Below, one piece after another: positions 10,385-25,300 of a stretch of 64,000 bases of DNA (position 1 is the stretch's first letter; the number at the start of each line of letters is the position of its first letter). Below the pieces are notes generated by a model, which saw only the letters and a program-made list of their open reading frames with translations, did no database searches and was not told where the DNA came from. The position numbers and the translations under genes were made by a program. The DNA lies in the NCBI GenBank assembly GCA_029204225.1, contig CM055102.1, positions 50,683,616 through 50,747,615 of the forward strand, written 5' to 3'. Source of the stretch: Diphasiastrum complanatum (taxonomy: Eukaryota > Streptophyta > Lycopodiopsida > Lycopodiales > Lycopodiaceae).

Positions 10385-13300
10385 CTGGCCAGCATTGTCC
10401 AGACTCCGAATTTGTCACGCAATAATGATCAAAAACATAATACTCAATTTGCTTCTGTTCTCCAGGAAGATTCAAAATCCCATGAAGAATAAAGCAAGTA
10501 GAAGCAGTCTCACAATAGACTATCGGGTTTAAAAAGAAGGTTCTACAGTTAAAAGTTTGGCAAGTAACTGAATAAGGTGATCCTAACACTGATATTCAAG
10601 AAACATGCTTAAAAAACTCAAGTGGGGGATTACCAAGACAAAATATAGCTACCCTCCTATATTTTGTGTTGAGCAACAACAATGGTTTGTCATTTTCCCC
10701 CTCCTCAAAAAAAAAAAAAAAGTTTTTCAGACTCATATATAAAACCACGTGATAGTTTGAACATGCACATTAATACATATAATAAAGGGTATTAATTGGA
10801 CCAAAATGTACCAGTAATCTAACAAATACCTTTTGGACACCATATGTCATCAGGTCATGCAAAAACCATTGGGAATTATGGACATATGTCTAAACAGAAA
10901 CAAATATTATTATTCATTTGATACCTCCAACATTTATCAATCACATGGTCACTTATTCAATTCGGCCCACGGTCCCCTGTTCATGATATTTTTAGCAGAT
11001 GAGCTTACATAACTGGGCTAGTGGCCCGCAAGGTAGACTACAGACCTCTGGGACCCATGTCATAGCTGATGTATGCCCTAACATTGTGTTCTCAGCTCAC
11101 AACAATCTTAATTGGTTCAGTTACATGATGCTTCACTTGGTTGTCCATACTTGTCCCTATGTAATGCTATAGTATGTGCATAACTTGCCACCAGAGTACT
11201 TTCCAGCATTAGGAGACAGTGGATACTACCATTTCCAGAAGTCACAGATCATCTTCAATGGGCACAGCCGCACCCGTATTGTTTGGTTCCAGATTGAGGG
11301 GGGAGAAAAACCTAGCTCTCATTTTCTGCTCTAGTTTTCTTTAAGATGGTCGGATTTTGCACTTGACACCTCATGCGGTTTCCTTTCATCAAGTAGTTGA
11401 AGGGACTGTGAAACATTGTGCAAATTGGCTTTTCAGAAGAAAATGGCACAGGAGAATCCACATTAAGGTTGCCAGCCGATTCGAATCGGGCCGATTCGAG
11501 CGGTTCAATACATAACCTCCTAACCCATTAGTTTGTGAAGCATCACAAAAGTACCCCATACTATCCTCGATGCAATGATTTGAACTGGCCAGCTGGTTTG
11601 AATCGGAAAACAGTTCGAACCCCAAAAAAAAAATTTACAACGTTTTTTTGGATTTTTTGGGGTTTTTTTTTCTTTTTTCCGGTTCGAAATGGTTCGAATG
11701 ATTCGAACCATGGTTCGAGGTTTGAACTGCAAGCAATTCGTCGCAACCATGATTCAAATTTGCTAGCTTCTGAAGACCTCGTCACATTTAGAGTTATTGT
11801 GGACTTTTGAGAAGATTTTTATATCCTTGCCTCTCTACAGTGACACGCTCCTTGTGCACTTTACGATGTCAATCAGAGGCCTAGAAATATTTAAGGGGCA
11901 AAATAGGCCATCTGTCATAATGCAATTACAGTCACCAAGGTCCCCAAATTTCTGGATCCTGATTTTTTATTTCTGAATCCTAAATCATGATGGTACAATG
12001 CGGCCACTTGCCTCAATGCCCAAAACAAAGTGCTGTAAAATACCAAGACTCAATATTATATGATTCATCATATATTCAAAGACAATAAAAAGGTATAATT
12101 TAGAACTTAAATTCTACTGGTAATTGAATTATTTGATCAATTATCACATAAGTTTCAACTGCTTATAAGGCATTACATCTTGCTCACTGTTCAGTAACTA
12201 CAAACAAGTCAACAGCATTTCACAAATTTGGATATTAACATGAAATGAGCAATGAGTTGTGACTGTGAAGTATAGACATAGTTAATTGTTGCTGGTATGG
12301 AGTCTAGACATTGGAGTTCATGCATACATTAGCCAGTGTAAGTGTACATACACAATGCACCTCAAATACAGGAGAACCACAGACTTCAAAGGTCTAATAG
12401 AATATGATGCCACCATATAGACTCTAAATGATACAATTCCACAAAAGCCTCCGAGCCCTTGGTGAAAATCCCCACTTTGACCAATCAACCTAAATGCCAA
12501 CTCAGTGGAGATGCCGAATTAGTCGAAATACCGGACCGAAATGTGCCAATTGGCATTTTCATGGTACCACTAAAATGGAGCTCTTCCTCGGCCCCACAGT
12601 CGAAATCTTTTAAGGATTACCCTTATTTTATCTGCATATTCGAACGATTTCACTTTGAAAGTGATTATGTACTTTCACACCCGCTTCTTTGTACGCTCAG
12701 CTTAACAGTTCTTCTGAGCTACTTCTAAGGACACTCGGCAGATCTATTACTAACTAATTAAGCTTGATTAAATTAGCATAGCAACCATATAATCGATCAT
12801 AGATATTGCAGATGATAAAAGACACATGGTAAAAGAGAGGATGCCCAGATGTTTTTTACAAAAATGCCTAGCACTTTCATGCTCAGCCCGCAGACTATTC
12901 TTCTTCTAGGCTTGTACACTGCTAAAGTAGATTCACTTACATTCTTTCTATACATCCATGCATATTTTAATATAGTCTGCATTCATGAGTGGAAGTGTAA
13001 GAAACATGGTTGTCACTGACACCTTAGTCTTTCTAACACTATGGTTTGTCCTTGCCACCTTCCGACTCAATCTAATTGTAGGTTCTGTTGTGACAGAAGA
13101 TCCACCTATGTAAACACAGTTCATTGCTCATTATCAGAGTCTTCCACAACGCGATCAAGATATTCGACTTTGTGTCCGAATTTCTAATTGTTTCACTGTG
13201 CATTTTGCTAAACTCCACTAAACTCCACAAGTGCACCTCCTGGAAGAAAGCCACTGTGCTCAATTGGAAAATCTGATATCACCTAGGGCACAAGCATGCC

Positions 13301-16300
13301 CTTGGTGATGTACTGGACATGTATGTATGTATGTATATGTATATGTATATATTAGCCTAAATATTTTCCTCCTCTACTTTCAGTTGAATTCTGCTATACC
13401 TCTCACATCATATACTTTCTCTCAGATTGTAGATTCTACCAACTTTGGAAACTTTGCTTGTAGAATAATTACTAGTGAGGATCAATTTTTGTAAAATCTG
13501 CACAGCATGGATACGCCATCAAGCGTGAAGATTCCAAAGTCATTTACTTCAAATTTTTGAGGCTACAACATCAACACGGTGTCATATTGGATCGTGTGGA
13601 AAAATTCCAAAGTAAATCTTAAACCATTAGAAGCTGAAAAGGAGGCTCTTAATTGGCGAGTCTCATCACCAAAGAAAGAATTGTGAAGGAAAATCAGCAG
13701 TTGAAGTTAACTATCAATGCCATTAACACATGTTTGGAGAAGGACAGGAAATGAGCAAGTGGTTTTCTACAAAAGCAAAGACAATTTTGTTTGGTTGAAG
13801 AAGCTTTCTTCAAAGGAATATGACATTGATAGGTACTCTATGGATGCTACTTATGTCATCAATCATTTTGGGAGAAATTTTGAAGCTGTGTGCGTCACAT
13901 GGATTCGTGACTGTTGATGGACTTATACGATAGCGTTTTTTTAAGAAACTTACATGTTCTTCATCAAAAGGTAAAGCTTTGGTTAATTATGTTTCATCAT
14001 CCTTGAAGTTGGTGAATTTCATCAAAGACATTAAAAATTGTCCTCTTCCATTGGAATCTGATCATCATGCTTTATTGTTGAAGCTATATATATCACGTAC
14101 CACCTCTTTTATGAAATCTGAAATTTGGAATCTGATATTCAGATTTGTTACTCATAAACAAGTTACAAGAGGCCTACTTATCTAAGTTGAAAGACGCTCT
14201 TGCCCATTAACATGGAGGGGATATGGTGTCCACCAGATATGACAACCTTCCCAAGGCAATCATAGCGAGTGTTGACAACTCCTATTACATCCAAGGGGTA
14301 AAACAAAAGGTGGTCAGTTTCTCAAACGATCCTTGGTTTATCAGCAATACAAAGATCCTAGAAAGAAGTCTGAGCAGTGGCAGGGGTAATGCGGCAGCTT
14401 ATCATTTTTACAAAATAATGTTGAATGCAAAAAAAATTAGTCTACTCTAGCCAGACATCTAATCGGATATGTGGAAGGACCCAAACACCTTCTGGAAGAT
14501 TATTGACAAACCGAGGAAAACACATGAATAATATTAAATCCAGACATCTTATTGGATATGTGGAAGGCCCCAAACACCTTCTGGAAGACTATTGACAAAC
14601 TGAGGACAAGAATAATATTAAATCAGACATGTGAACAATATCAACTGGGAGGTGTGGTTCAACTATGCCAAATATGTGTACAAGGTTGAGAGAAACAATG
14701 AAATGCCACAATCATATGATACTAATGGTCAATGGTGCACAGTAGGAATGGAACAACTTGTAAATGAATGGGCCCATGGAGATGCACAAGAAGAGGATGC
14801 TATTTGTCATTTGGGATATTGGTAACATTAATGCTACTTCACGGAAGTGAAGCTTGTGGTGGCAATAGTTCTTGCTCCAAATGGGCCGAAATTGAACATA
14901 AACAAAAGAGGTTCTTGACATCCTACTGGGAGTGAAACAAACTACCTTCTATCCTCTTCTCTTGGCTGAAACAGATCTACTTCCCTTGGAGGCCGTAGCC
15001 ATGACTACAACCAATTGTAGATCCTTTGGAGACCATAGCCATGATAAGAACCATTCGCTATCTTGAAAAGGTGGAAATTTTACTGGAAGAGAACCTTTTG
15101 AAAATACAATACAAATTTGCATGCTTCCTAAAATTGCATGCATCCAACAACTTGAAGTCCGTTTGGAAACAAGTTCTTATAAACCACCTGGAACGAGCTC
15201 TTGAAGAGGAAAATTTAATATTACAAAGACTAGTTCAATCCAACATTCGATGGGTCTATTCAAAAACACATCTTTGAGGATATATCTGTGAAGAAAAAAG
15301 GGCCATTTTTACTGTTTGAATGTATCCAAAAAGCATATGCATGGACTCTGGAGTGTAAAGTCAACACCAATCGAACAGTTGGGTTGAAGACTGGTGCAAA
15401 GATATGCTTTCAACAAACCAGGCTAAAGCAATAGCTGATCAACATAGTGCCCATTGTTTGAGATTTCAGATAAGTGCTGTTGGATCCATGAGGTCAAAAG
15501 TACATCCTCCATCAATACAGATAGTGCTCACAGTGCTCATAGAAGTTGGCTTACTTTTTTTTTGTATGTACTAGGTTTCCAAGTATTTTATGGTATTTTT
15601 TGGAAAAAAAAAAATTAAACATTCTGGACCCAGACGTTCTGGAACATACATTTCGATCCATTTTGGTCAGAACGAGTTTGAGTTTGGTCCCATAGATCAT
15701 GTTGGTCTCCGTGAACATTAATAAAAGTAATGAAATATAATGTCACAACTAGAAGTACACCAAGTAAAGATTCAAATCTCCCTTGCAGTAACCTTGAATA
15801 TAGGTTAAAGGAAGCCAACGGTCATTTTCAAGATACCAGCTTCACAACTGTGAAAAGTGTGGTGTGGATCTTCTATTGTATAAAGACCAAAACAGGAGAT
15901 ACATGGACCTTAGAGGTAGTCCTACAGTAGCACAAGATCCACTCCATCTTTGCATTAAAAACACCTGTTTATCAGAATGATAATCAAACTTCTATTCCCC
16001 AACACTTTGGCTTAAATATATCATTCGTTATACAACTTTGATTGACATGTTGCCTATTGCAATATGAGCACGGTTAGTCAAATGGGCACGCTCACTAGAA
16101 AGCAGGAAAAAATGACTCTCCCCATAACCAGAAAGTTGGGTTTGATGCAAGTAAGCCAACGAAACTGAAATTTGTAGGTCTCTTGCCCATCGCCATTAGC
16201 ACTGATTGGAATGGGAAGGGAGCCTAAAAATGCTCTAAAATATAATTTTCAGCCTCTCTTCCCTCTCATCAACATTAATGAGGATGGAAAGAGAGCTAAC

Positions 16301-19300
16301 AAAAACGCTATATTTAATTTCTAGCATGAAGAGTGAAGATGGGTGGCCAGTTTTGAGTTGAAAATCAGAAGAAAGTGAAATGACATGCATTTTGATTGCT
16401 GCACATCATACAAATTCGTTACACCATGAAGTTGTCTTATATTAATAGATTAAAATGTTTGATCCAAATTTGGCATTTACTTTTATCTGACAAAAAAATT
16501 ACATCCAAAAATACTTTTAAAAATGCTTGTCTAAAGAATAAAGCTGAAATTTGTCCAACAATTTTCTATCGTGCAATGTAAGAGAGGATGGATGAATGTA
16601 AAATGTGCTGCACACTCTCCTCGGCCGAGTGCTTCAATTCCATGCTATAAGCAATCGGCTCCTTTAAAATACCGAATAGAGAGGATAATGCAAAGATACG
16701 GATAAAGAGTTGGAGAACAATCTTAAACCATTCAATACAATAGCTCCACAGAAATCTGATCTAATTGAGCAAAGTACAACAAGTTGAGGCTAAAACCTAG
16801 TCTATAGTCAATGCAGCTATCAATATTGAGGTTTATTGGCTTGGGGACCCTAGAATCAGCAACTTAGGGCTACACATATCCCTGTGCATGTGATATCGAC
16901 TTGTGCTACATCATATTGTTATTTACAATGGCAGTATTCTCTCTACGTGTGTAATATCGTGATGTTTTGCTCATTACTAACAACCTGTCCTTTAATTTCT
17001 TCATCATTTTTTTTGTTCTTCAACAGCGTACTAGAATTCAAAGAGATCCTCACAAAGATATTCTGGTCTCATTGACCAAGAGAAGATAAACAATCCGATA
17101 AAAGTAGGCTGTCAGAAGTTTTGTTCATCTGCAATTGAGACTCGAGAGTAAAAGAAACCCTATGTACTTATGCAAGGGCATTTAGTCAAATTGAGGTTCT
17201 ACTGAAGATTTTTGAAGAGAACTATATAGATTTATATACCGTCTAGGACACTAATAAATCGCTGTGCCAGAAATTCTATGAGAACCTCTTGAGGGATTCC
17301 TTCAGATACAGATCAATACATGCATGGTGCTTGAAAGCTGCTTAGCTAGAAAACGTTTGTTGCTTATAAAGTAAATGTAGGTCAGAATCCACAAACATGG
17401 TTAGATTCACCAAAGTGAGTCACACATGACTCTTGAGTTAAGAGCATAATTCGTACCCATACCTCAATCTCTTATCCACGTGTTTATTCTGAGCCAGATC
17501 AACAATTTTTTGAATGCCATGAAGCCGATCAAGTTCCTGTTTCACAAAAGCAGGCAGAATCAAAATAAAGACTTGTGCTAATAATAAGACTCCCATTAAT
17601 AACAGTACTTTGCCAGTTGAAAAATAAATCTTTCAGTTGCTCTTTCTCCTCAAGATAAGCCCAATGCATATTGACTTCAACACCTGTAGAATTAAGAAGC
17701 TTCCTGAAATGGCATCTGAGCTTAAGTGATTATTGTGAATAGTGAATTTTGCTCCTGTTAGAATCAAAGAGTTCAAGGACGTCATTATTGTCTTAGTTCA
17801 TTGTATGAAAATCTATGACATAGTAAAGTCTTATTGTGTTTCTGAAAGCAACCTGGTCTCGAAACAAATGGCATGTCCAGGATTAACAAGCATATCCTGC
17901 CATTTCCGGTAAGAATAATCTCTACACAGCTGGCTTCAAAGTCATGATAAAGATCTAAACTGGTTCTTGCCAAACCCACTGATTTGTAGAACCATAGTGC
18001 AGAAGTGGCAAGCCAGAAATGCTGATCTTGGAATCAAACGCAAGGAGAGGATAAGACTAGGAGGTCAAAGAATTGTTTAAAGCTGCAGCACAGTTACAAG
18101 ATCTATTATGAAGCTGTAGGGATGTACGCTACGCATCCATCGCCTAGTCTATGAGGTCAACAGATCATAAAAGCTGACATCTGGTAATGGTACAACAGCT
18201 TTAACACTAGCAAAGCAAGACACGAACAAAGTTGGCAGACGTGTACTAAGACGGAAAAAAATTTCATGAGATGGTTTACATCACTGAGTGGGTAATATTC
18301 ACCAGACCAAATAGCCAAGATCAGGTATCTGCCAAAAGGCAGTCGAAGTGAATAATTTAGTCCCTTAACATTCTTGGAATGATCAAGTTAGTTTTCAAGT
18401 TACTGGCTGGACAGGTAAAGTTGTTAGGTGTGCTAGCAGGACCAGTAAGTTCCCAGAAGATCTAATAGTCAGGTAGATCATCATATTAATTACTAGCAGA
18501 GAAAGCATACATGGACAAAGCAGTTAAAATTTGCTTCAAACAGGATCATAGATCATGAAACACAATAACACCCACACAAAAAGCACTCTCCCACACCAAG
18601 CTCACATAGCAACTATATTTCTCAAAACCAAAATGCACTGTAAATATAGTTTCTTCTTTCGCAACCCATGCATGGCCCAAGCTGCCGTCGACCGGACACG
18701 TGTCCCGTCGACTTGCCTCGTGGCGAGGCCAATTGGTCCTAATCCACGGATCGGCCCACAATACAATAGCACAGTAGTTCTACTTTTATTTCAACTCTTT
18801 CCCTAAAAGTAGAATCTACTTTTCATACACTCATATACATAGCATCAAAGTTAACAAACTTTAAGTACCAAAAGTTTTGATCTAAACTTTTCAAACTTTT
18901 CTCTAACGAGTGGCTTAGTGAAGATGTCAGCTAGTTGCTCATTTGTGCTACAATGAACAACATTTATCTCTTTACTCAATAGCCTTTCACATATAAAGTG
19001 ATAATGAATCTCGAAGTGCTTGGTTTTTGTGTGGAACACCGGATTCTTTGCTAGCTATATGCCACTCTAACTGTCACTATGTATAGTTGTGGGATTTTCC
19101 TGCTTCATGTCGATCTCATTCAAGATTTGTCTCAACCATATAGCTTTATGTGCCACACTACATAATGCCTTATACTCTGCTTTTGTTGTGGAAAAAGCAA
19201 CCGTACTTTGCTTCTTAGTAGACCACAAAAAGCAACTGCCACAAAGCTAAAATACATACCTTATGGCCGATCTGCGATCGTCACAATCACCTCCCCAATC

Positions 19301-22300
19301 TGCATCCACATAGCCACAAACTTTCTTGCCTCCTATACACTAGCCCATAGTCAAAAGCACCTTTGACATATGGTAGGATACACTTGGCAGCCTTCCAATG
19401 TGCTTCAGTAGGTGCTGCCATAAACTGACTTACAATACCAATAGCATAGCTTATATCTGGTCTACCTCTAGTCGTGGTAAGGTAAACCAAGATCCCTACT
19501 AATTGCTTATACAGCGTACCATCAAATGGTTGTGACTCATCAAGCTTAGAAAGCTTTTTACCTGGTTCAGTAGGAGTGTTCATTAGCTTGCAGTCCTGTA
19601 GCCTGAACATGTGCAACAACTCTCTGACATACTTGACCTGTGTTAGTCCCACCTCATGTCCTTTTTTGCCACACCTGCACTCCAAGACAATAATGCATCA
19701 AGTTGAGATCTGTCATCTCGAATTGATTCATGAGATCCTTCTTGATCATATCAATCATTCCTTGATTATTTCCCGTAATAATCAGATCGTCAACATAGAG
19801 AGCAACCAAAGCAATCATACCATCAAAGCATAAGACATAAAGATTAGAATCAAAATGTGTTCTCACCATCCCCTTCAAACGAAAGTAGGCATCAATCCTG
19901 CTATATGTTCTGGATGCAATCAGACCCCTAGGCTGAGGTCGCCCCGGTGATTATGGATCCGTAGAGCCTTTATTTGCCAAATTTGGTGAAGAGACAGTGA
20001 GATAAGGCCAACTTAGAAAAATGGCTTTCTTCGCTTTTTCCTGCAAAACTGCTAGGTTCTTTGATAGTGAACAATTCTCTGACAGAAAGCTCAGAGTCTC
20101 TCCATGGCTAGGAACGGCTACCTTCATGTCCTTACGGCATCCAAAACAATGCACGGACGGTGAAAATATTGTTGATTCTGTGAGAAAACTGCAAACCTCG
20201 TCTGGTCTTTTCCACGAAGTAATTGCAAAATTTGCAGTTTGAGCCCATTTTAGACTGTCTAGTAATCCTGGTGGTAACATGATGGTGGGAGGTACACTGT
20301 CTCTGATCTCTATGAGCATGAGAGCGGCCATCATCCTCGTCGTCATCATCATCATAATCCTCATCCTCAGGTACTAAATCACGCGATCTCCGTCTAGCAA
20401 AGAACGAAGTAATCAATGGCTGTGAGGTAAAATGCTGGGGTGTCTCGTATAAATCTCTCCGTAGTCTAGACATCTCGTGTACCATCAGAGCGACACACCG
20501 TGGGTCCTCATAAGCTATGAGAGAGCGTAGAGTGTTAGGCATCTCTCGGAACAGGCAATGATATCGCCCTCTGATATCATAATATACTGGGCACCTAAAT
20601 ATAAAGTGCTCCTCAGACTCCACCTCACCTAGAGAGCAGAACTGGCAAATCCGCTCCTCTATGGGAATACCGTGGAACCTCCCAATCTCAATAGCTAGCT
20701 GATGAGAGGACACCCTGAGCTGCCCCAATGTGAATCTGAGGCAATGTGACAGTTCTGAGTCCAAGTAGCGCGGCATGACCGGGGTCCCTGATGCATCTAG
20801 CTCCAAGAAATGAGTCCGGCAGAAAGCTGGCTTAACCCCTAACTGGTTACGCCAAGTCCGCTCTAGATATGCGCGATAAAGGAAGCATCTATCTCTGGTA
20901 ACGCCTGTATCCTCTGTATATAGGTGATAAGCTGAAGAACTGCCTCAATCTGTATAGGTGGAACTGCAAACTCGGCCAGGAGAATCTCATGTGGGACAGA
21001 AGGCTTCGCCCGAATCAACCGAGCTAGCATGGTGGTCTGTAATCGTGAGAGATTGGCCCAGTGTGAAGAAGGGAGACCTACACACCATGTCTCTGCCACA
21101 TATAAAGTCGTGGGGGTAACAATGGTATCGAAGAGGAGACACTTACTGCGAGCATCCTGGATGGACTTTCGGAAGCAAAATCGCTCTAGCTGAACAAGGG
21201 AGGCATGTCCTTTCCCTAGTCGAGTGGTAGCGGCTTGTCTCATGCTAAAAGTAGGACCTGAGAAAAGGACCCCCAAGTATGTGTAGGAAGGGACCACCTC
21301 TAGAATCTGCCCACCCAGAGTAAGCTCCTGTCGCTGCATGAATGCCCTCGAAGTGTTGAAGACCATATCCTTGGTCTTCCCAATGTTCACCCCTAGGCCC
21401 CATCTGGTGCAGAACTCATGCAAGCAATCCAACTTTCGCTGTAGACCCTCTCTGGTGGTGTGAGCAACACCAAATCATCAGCATAAAGGAGGATAGCAAT
21501 CAAGATGTCACCAAGCCTGCAGCTAGTACCACCACCCTGTGTAATGACTCTCTCCAACTCATCAATATACAAGCCAAAGAGGACTGGTGAGCGGGAACAA
21601 CCCTGCTTCACCCCAATAGTGCTCCAGATGTGCTCAGATATGCCACTGCTATGCCGGAAACAACCAAGGACACGCTCATAAAGTGCCATCACAGCAAGAA
21701 CAATGTCGGTGGAGAAGCCGAGGTCTCGGAGTCTCTGGATGAGCAGTGAGCGAGGAACGTAATCAAAGGCTTTCCTGAAGTCCACAAAACAACAGTAAAC
21801 CCTCTCTCTCTTGTGCTTAGCCTCCTCAATCAAGGCTCGCAATGTGAAGATGTGATCTACTGTAGAATAATGTGCTCGGAAACCAGCCTGACCCATGGCA
21901 TGTAGTCTCCTAGTCTCCGCCTCTGAGCTCACAACAGACTGCAGTATAGTACCATATAATTTTGCCAGGACATGCCCAATCATGATGGTGCGGTAGTTAC
22001 TCGGAATCATGGGGTCACCATTCTTATGGATGGGGTGGATAATGTTAGTGCACCAGGAGGACGGAAAACCAGAGACAACTGCAGAGTTAAGAAGGGTGGC
22101 TATAGTGGGGGCGAGTAAGTCGGAGGCATGGGAAAGGAGTTCAGATTCAAGGTCTTCGATATCTCTGGCCTTGTGGGACTTCATCTTCTTAATGGCTGCA
22201 AGTACCATGTCAGATGTGAAAAAGGAGAACTCAGGTGGCCGTGGAGATATGGCGATAGGTGAGTCGGTAGGAACCGTGTACAGGCTAGTAGCATAATCAG

Positions 22301-25300
22301 TCCATATGCGGAGGTCTTCCAGGAGAGGTGGTGGAGAGCGAGGAATGAACTCGCGCCAGAAAGCGCCCGAAGAAGAGCTGAAAAGAAGGTCAATGAGACA
22401 TTTCCCTTCAGAATCATCATGGGAACGTTTCTTACGGCGGAGAGCACGATGGTAGGAGCGTCGGGAAGATCGAAGCAGATGTGGGACATGGATGCGTGAG
22501 TGGGTTACTGACTGATGGAGAGAGCGGCACTCAGTATCGTACCAAGGAGGGTGTAGTGGTCAAGGTGTGCGTCGGGTCTTTCTGGGGGGGGTTTTGTGGG
22601 GAGGGTTAATGATGCAGCCGTGTGGAGAGAGGTGGTGAGGAAATCAGCCTGGGTGTCGACTGGACTGTCATGAGGAAAGGAGTGTAAAAGTGAAGCTAAG
22701 GACTATCGGTATAGCGGCATGTGAGTGGGGTCGAATTGATGTTGTGGGCCTTTTGCCCCCTTGACCTCTCTTCCAAAATGGTGGCTGAGATGACGGAGGA
22801 GATGGGGGCGCTAGGCTTGGTGCCTTTCTGCACGACTGCTGCCCATGAATCTTTGTGCTGCTCGATTTTGCTCTCAAGCTCCCTTATCATGGTGGTGGTC
22901 AAGTCCGAGGCTGCAACTTGCTTAGTGTTGATCACCTGCTCTAAAGAAGCGACTTTGGACTGCAACACATTTTTTTCCTTGAGCAAGGAGACCACTATTC
23001 CTTTCAGTTGTGACAGTTCATGCTTCAAAAGCTGGAAATCGGCCTTCATTTGGTCAGCCTCCCAGGAGGAAAATAGTTCAGTTGATTTGGAAGGAGTGTA
23101 TGGGATGGGTACCGGTACCGCAGATGGGGGTGTGGGTTCTTGGAGAGTGGGGATAATGGAGGGGACAGTGGACAGCCTTGCTTGACACCAACATTGCTAC
23201 GGATGGGAGAAGACAAATCAATACCCAACCGAATACGTGCTAAAACTCTCTCATACAGAGCAACCACTTTCGCGAGAATAGAGTCGAAAAAGCTCATATG
23301 CTTTGCCTCCTCAATGATAGTACGTAGGGTGAGGACATGATCAAGAGTGCGGGAAGCCAGCCTGGCAGTCGCATACAATAGTCGAGAATCTGCCTCAGCC
23401 GTAACGAAGTTCTGGAGAATAGTGGCGTACAACTTGGCCATGGTATGACCAATCATAATAGTGCGATAGTTGTGGACATTCATGGAAATCGCCTACTTTA
23501 AGAATGGGGTGAAGGGGATTGGTGGCCCAAGGTATGGGGAAACCATCAACGACAGAGCGGTTGAAACAGTGGGCCAAGAAAGGGGAGGCGAGTTTGGCAA
23601 CTGGTTTGAGGAGCTCGACTGAAAGGACGTCAATGTCAAACGTACGATTGTTCTTGAGTTTGCAGATGGTGGCTTCAACCACGTCAAGAGCAAAGAGGTC
23701 ACAGTGGGTAGGACGAGAAGAAAGAGAGATGGAGGGGTGAGCAGTTGTATATAGGTTGGTTACATAGTCAACCAAGGATTGAAGAGGGATGGGTGCAATG
23801 GATAGGGGCTTATGAAGAAAGATCTTCCAAAAAGTAGTCGAGGAAGCAGAGTAGAGGGAGCGAAGGAGGTAGGAGGAACGGGAAGAAACGTAGGCCACTT
23901 TCTTTTTGCGGAGAAGGGAACGAAGCTGCTTTTCCGCAGAAAAAGCAAGTGTAGAATTGGAGAATTTGAGGAACTTGACATATTTCTAGAAGAAAGAACA
24001 ATCGTTGTCATACCATTTATTATGGGTACGACGATGAGAAGAGAAGCGGCGAGGGGGCGCAATGGCATGAGCGGCGGTAGTCAGGGCATGTGTCAAAAAG
24101 GAGGCTTGGGTAGTGACATCAGAGGAGGAAGGAAAGTGGTCCAGAAGACGAGAGATGTGGGCAACATAGGCCTAGAATTGATGAGGAAGTATACGATAGC
24201 GGGTGGGTCGAACAAAGGGGAGACGGACTTGGCGTTGGGGAGAAGGAGAGGTAGAGCAGAGAGTGATCAGCGAGCACCTGGGTAGAGATTGTGAAGGATG
24301 CCAGGCGGGGCAATAAAGCAAGAGATGCAATGACATAGTCCACTACGCTATGACCACCACCAAATGGGTGGCAAGAATATGCAGAGGAGGATGGCCACTG
24401 AAGAAGACCGTTAAGGATAGTAAGACCATGTGCTTGAGCCAACCTCATAAGTTGGTCCCCAAAAAGCATAATCGTCGCTGATGAGTCTTGAGAATAACAT
24501 GCATAAGAGGTATCCAACGGATCAAGAGAGAGTGTGTCAGCATAGAACTCAGTCTGGTGAGCGGCTGTGCGCGCGTTAAAGTCCCCTGCAAGCAATATGT
24601 AACCCTGTAGAGAGATTCTAGCAACGCCGTCAGAAAGGGCCTGAAAAGGATCACCTCCCAAATCCATAAAGACTGAAGTGTGGGGAGCAAAGTAGCACAC
24701 TGCAACAAACAAGCCCTAGTCCAGGCCCAAGAAAGATGCAGTAATCTAAAGCCACAAGTACCTGCCATAAGTATCCTGAGACACCAACCGAATAAAAGGA
24801 GTATACACCGAACCGTACAAACATGCAACTCCACCAGAGGCCCGAAGTATCCTACCCTGTAGCATAGGTCGTGGAGCAGAAATCCACTGAAAACCAGAAA
24901 TGTACGAAAGTGGGTGTGTGGAAGAATCATATGTCTCTGCAAAAAGTAGAAAATCAGTCGAACACATATAGGTGTCAAGATCAGCCATTGTAGAAGAGGC
25001 GGAGAGGCCGCCGCAGTTCCAAAAACCGAATGTGACGGTAGCCGAGGCTCTGAGTTGCAGTGGATCGCGATCCGCTGCAAAAACGTTTCGGATCGTGCGA
25101 TCCGGAACGTCAGCGATCCGCAACCCGGATCGCAATTTTTTTTTTTTTTTGGTGGAAAAAGGAGTAATGGCCCATTTTTTTTTTTTTGAGTTTAATACTA
25201 ACTAAACCGTAATTGAATGGTGGACATGCTTTTCCAATAGATATCAGAAATCAATTTTGAAATGGTGTTTTGATGCCAATGGTTTGCAGATCTACTGATA

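Noticed and set aside
17610-17705. Minus-strand open stretch KLLNSTGVEVNMHWAYLEEK near exon 4 of the Cdc14-like gene
   Set aside because: It reads like protein, but exon 3 joins exon 4 directly in phase and family order, leaving no place for it, and I recognise no family.
17870-17935. Minus-strand YSYRKWQDMLVNPGHAICFE with AG/GT borders
   Set aside because: Does not join the neighbouring gene in phase. It may be an exon of an unknown gene or chance.
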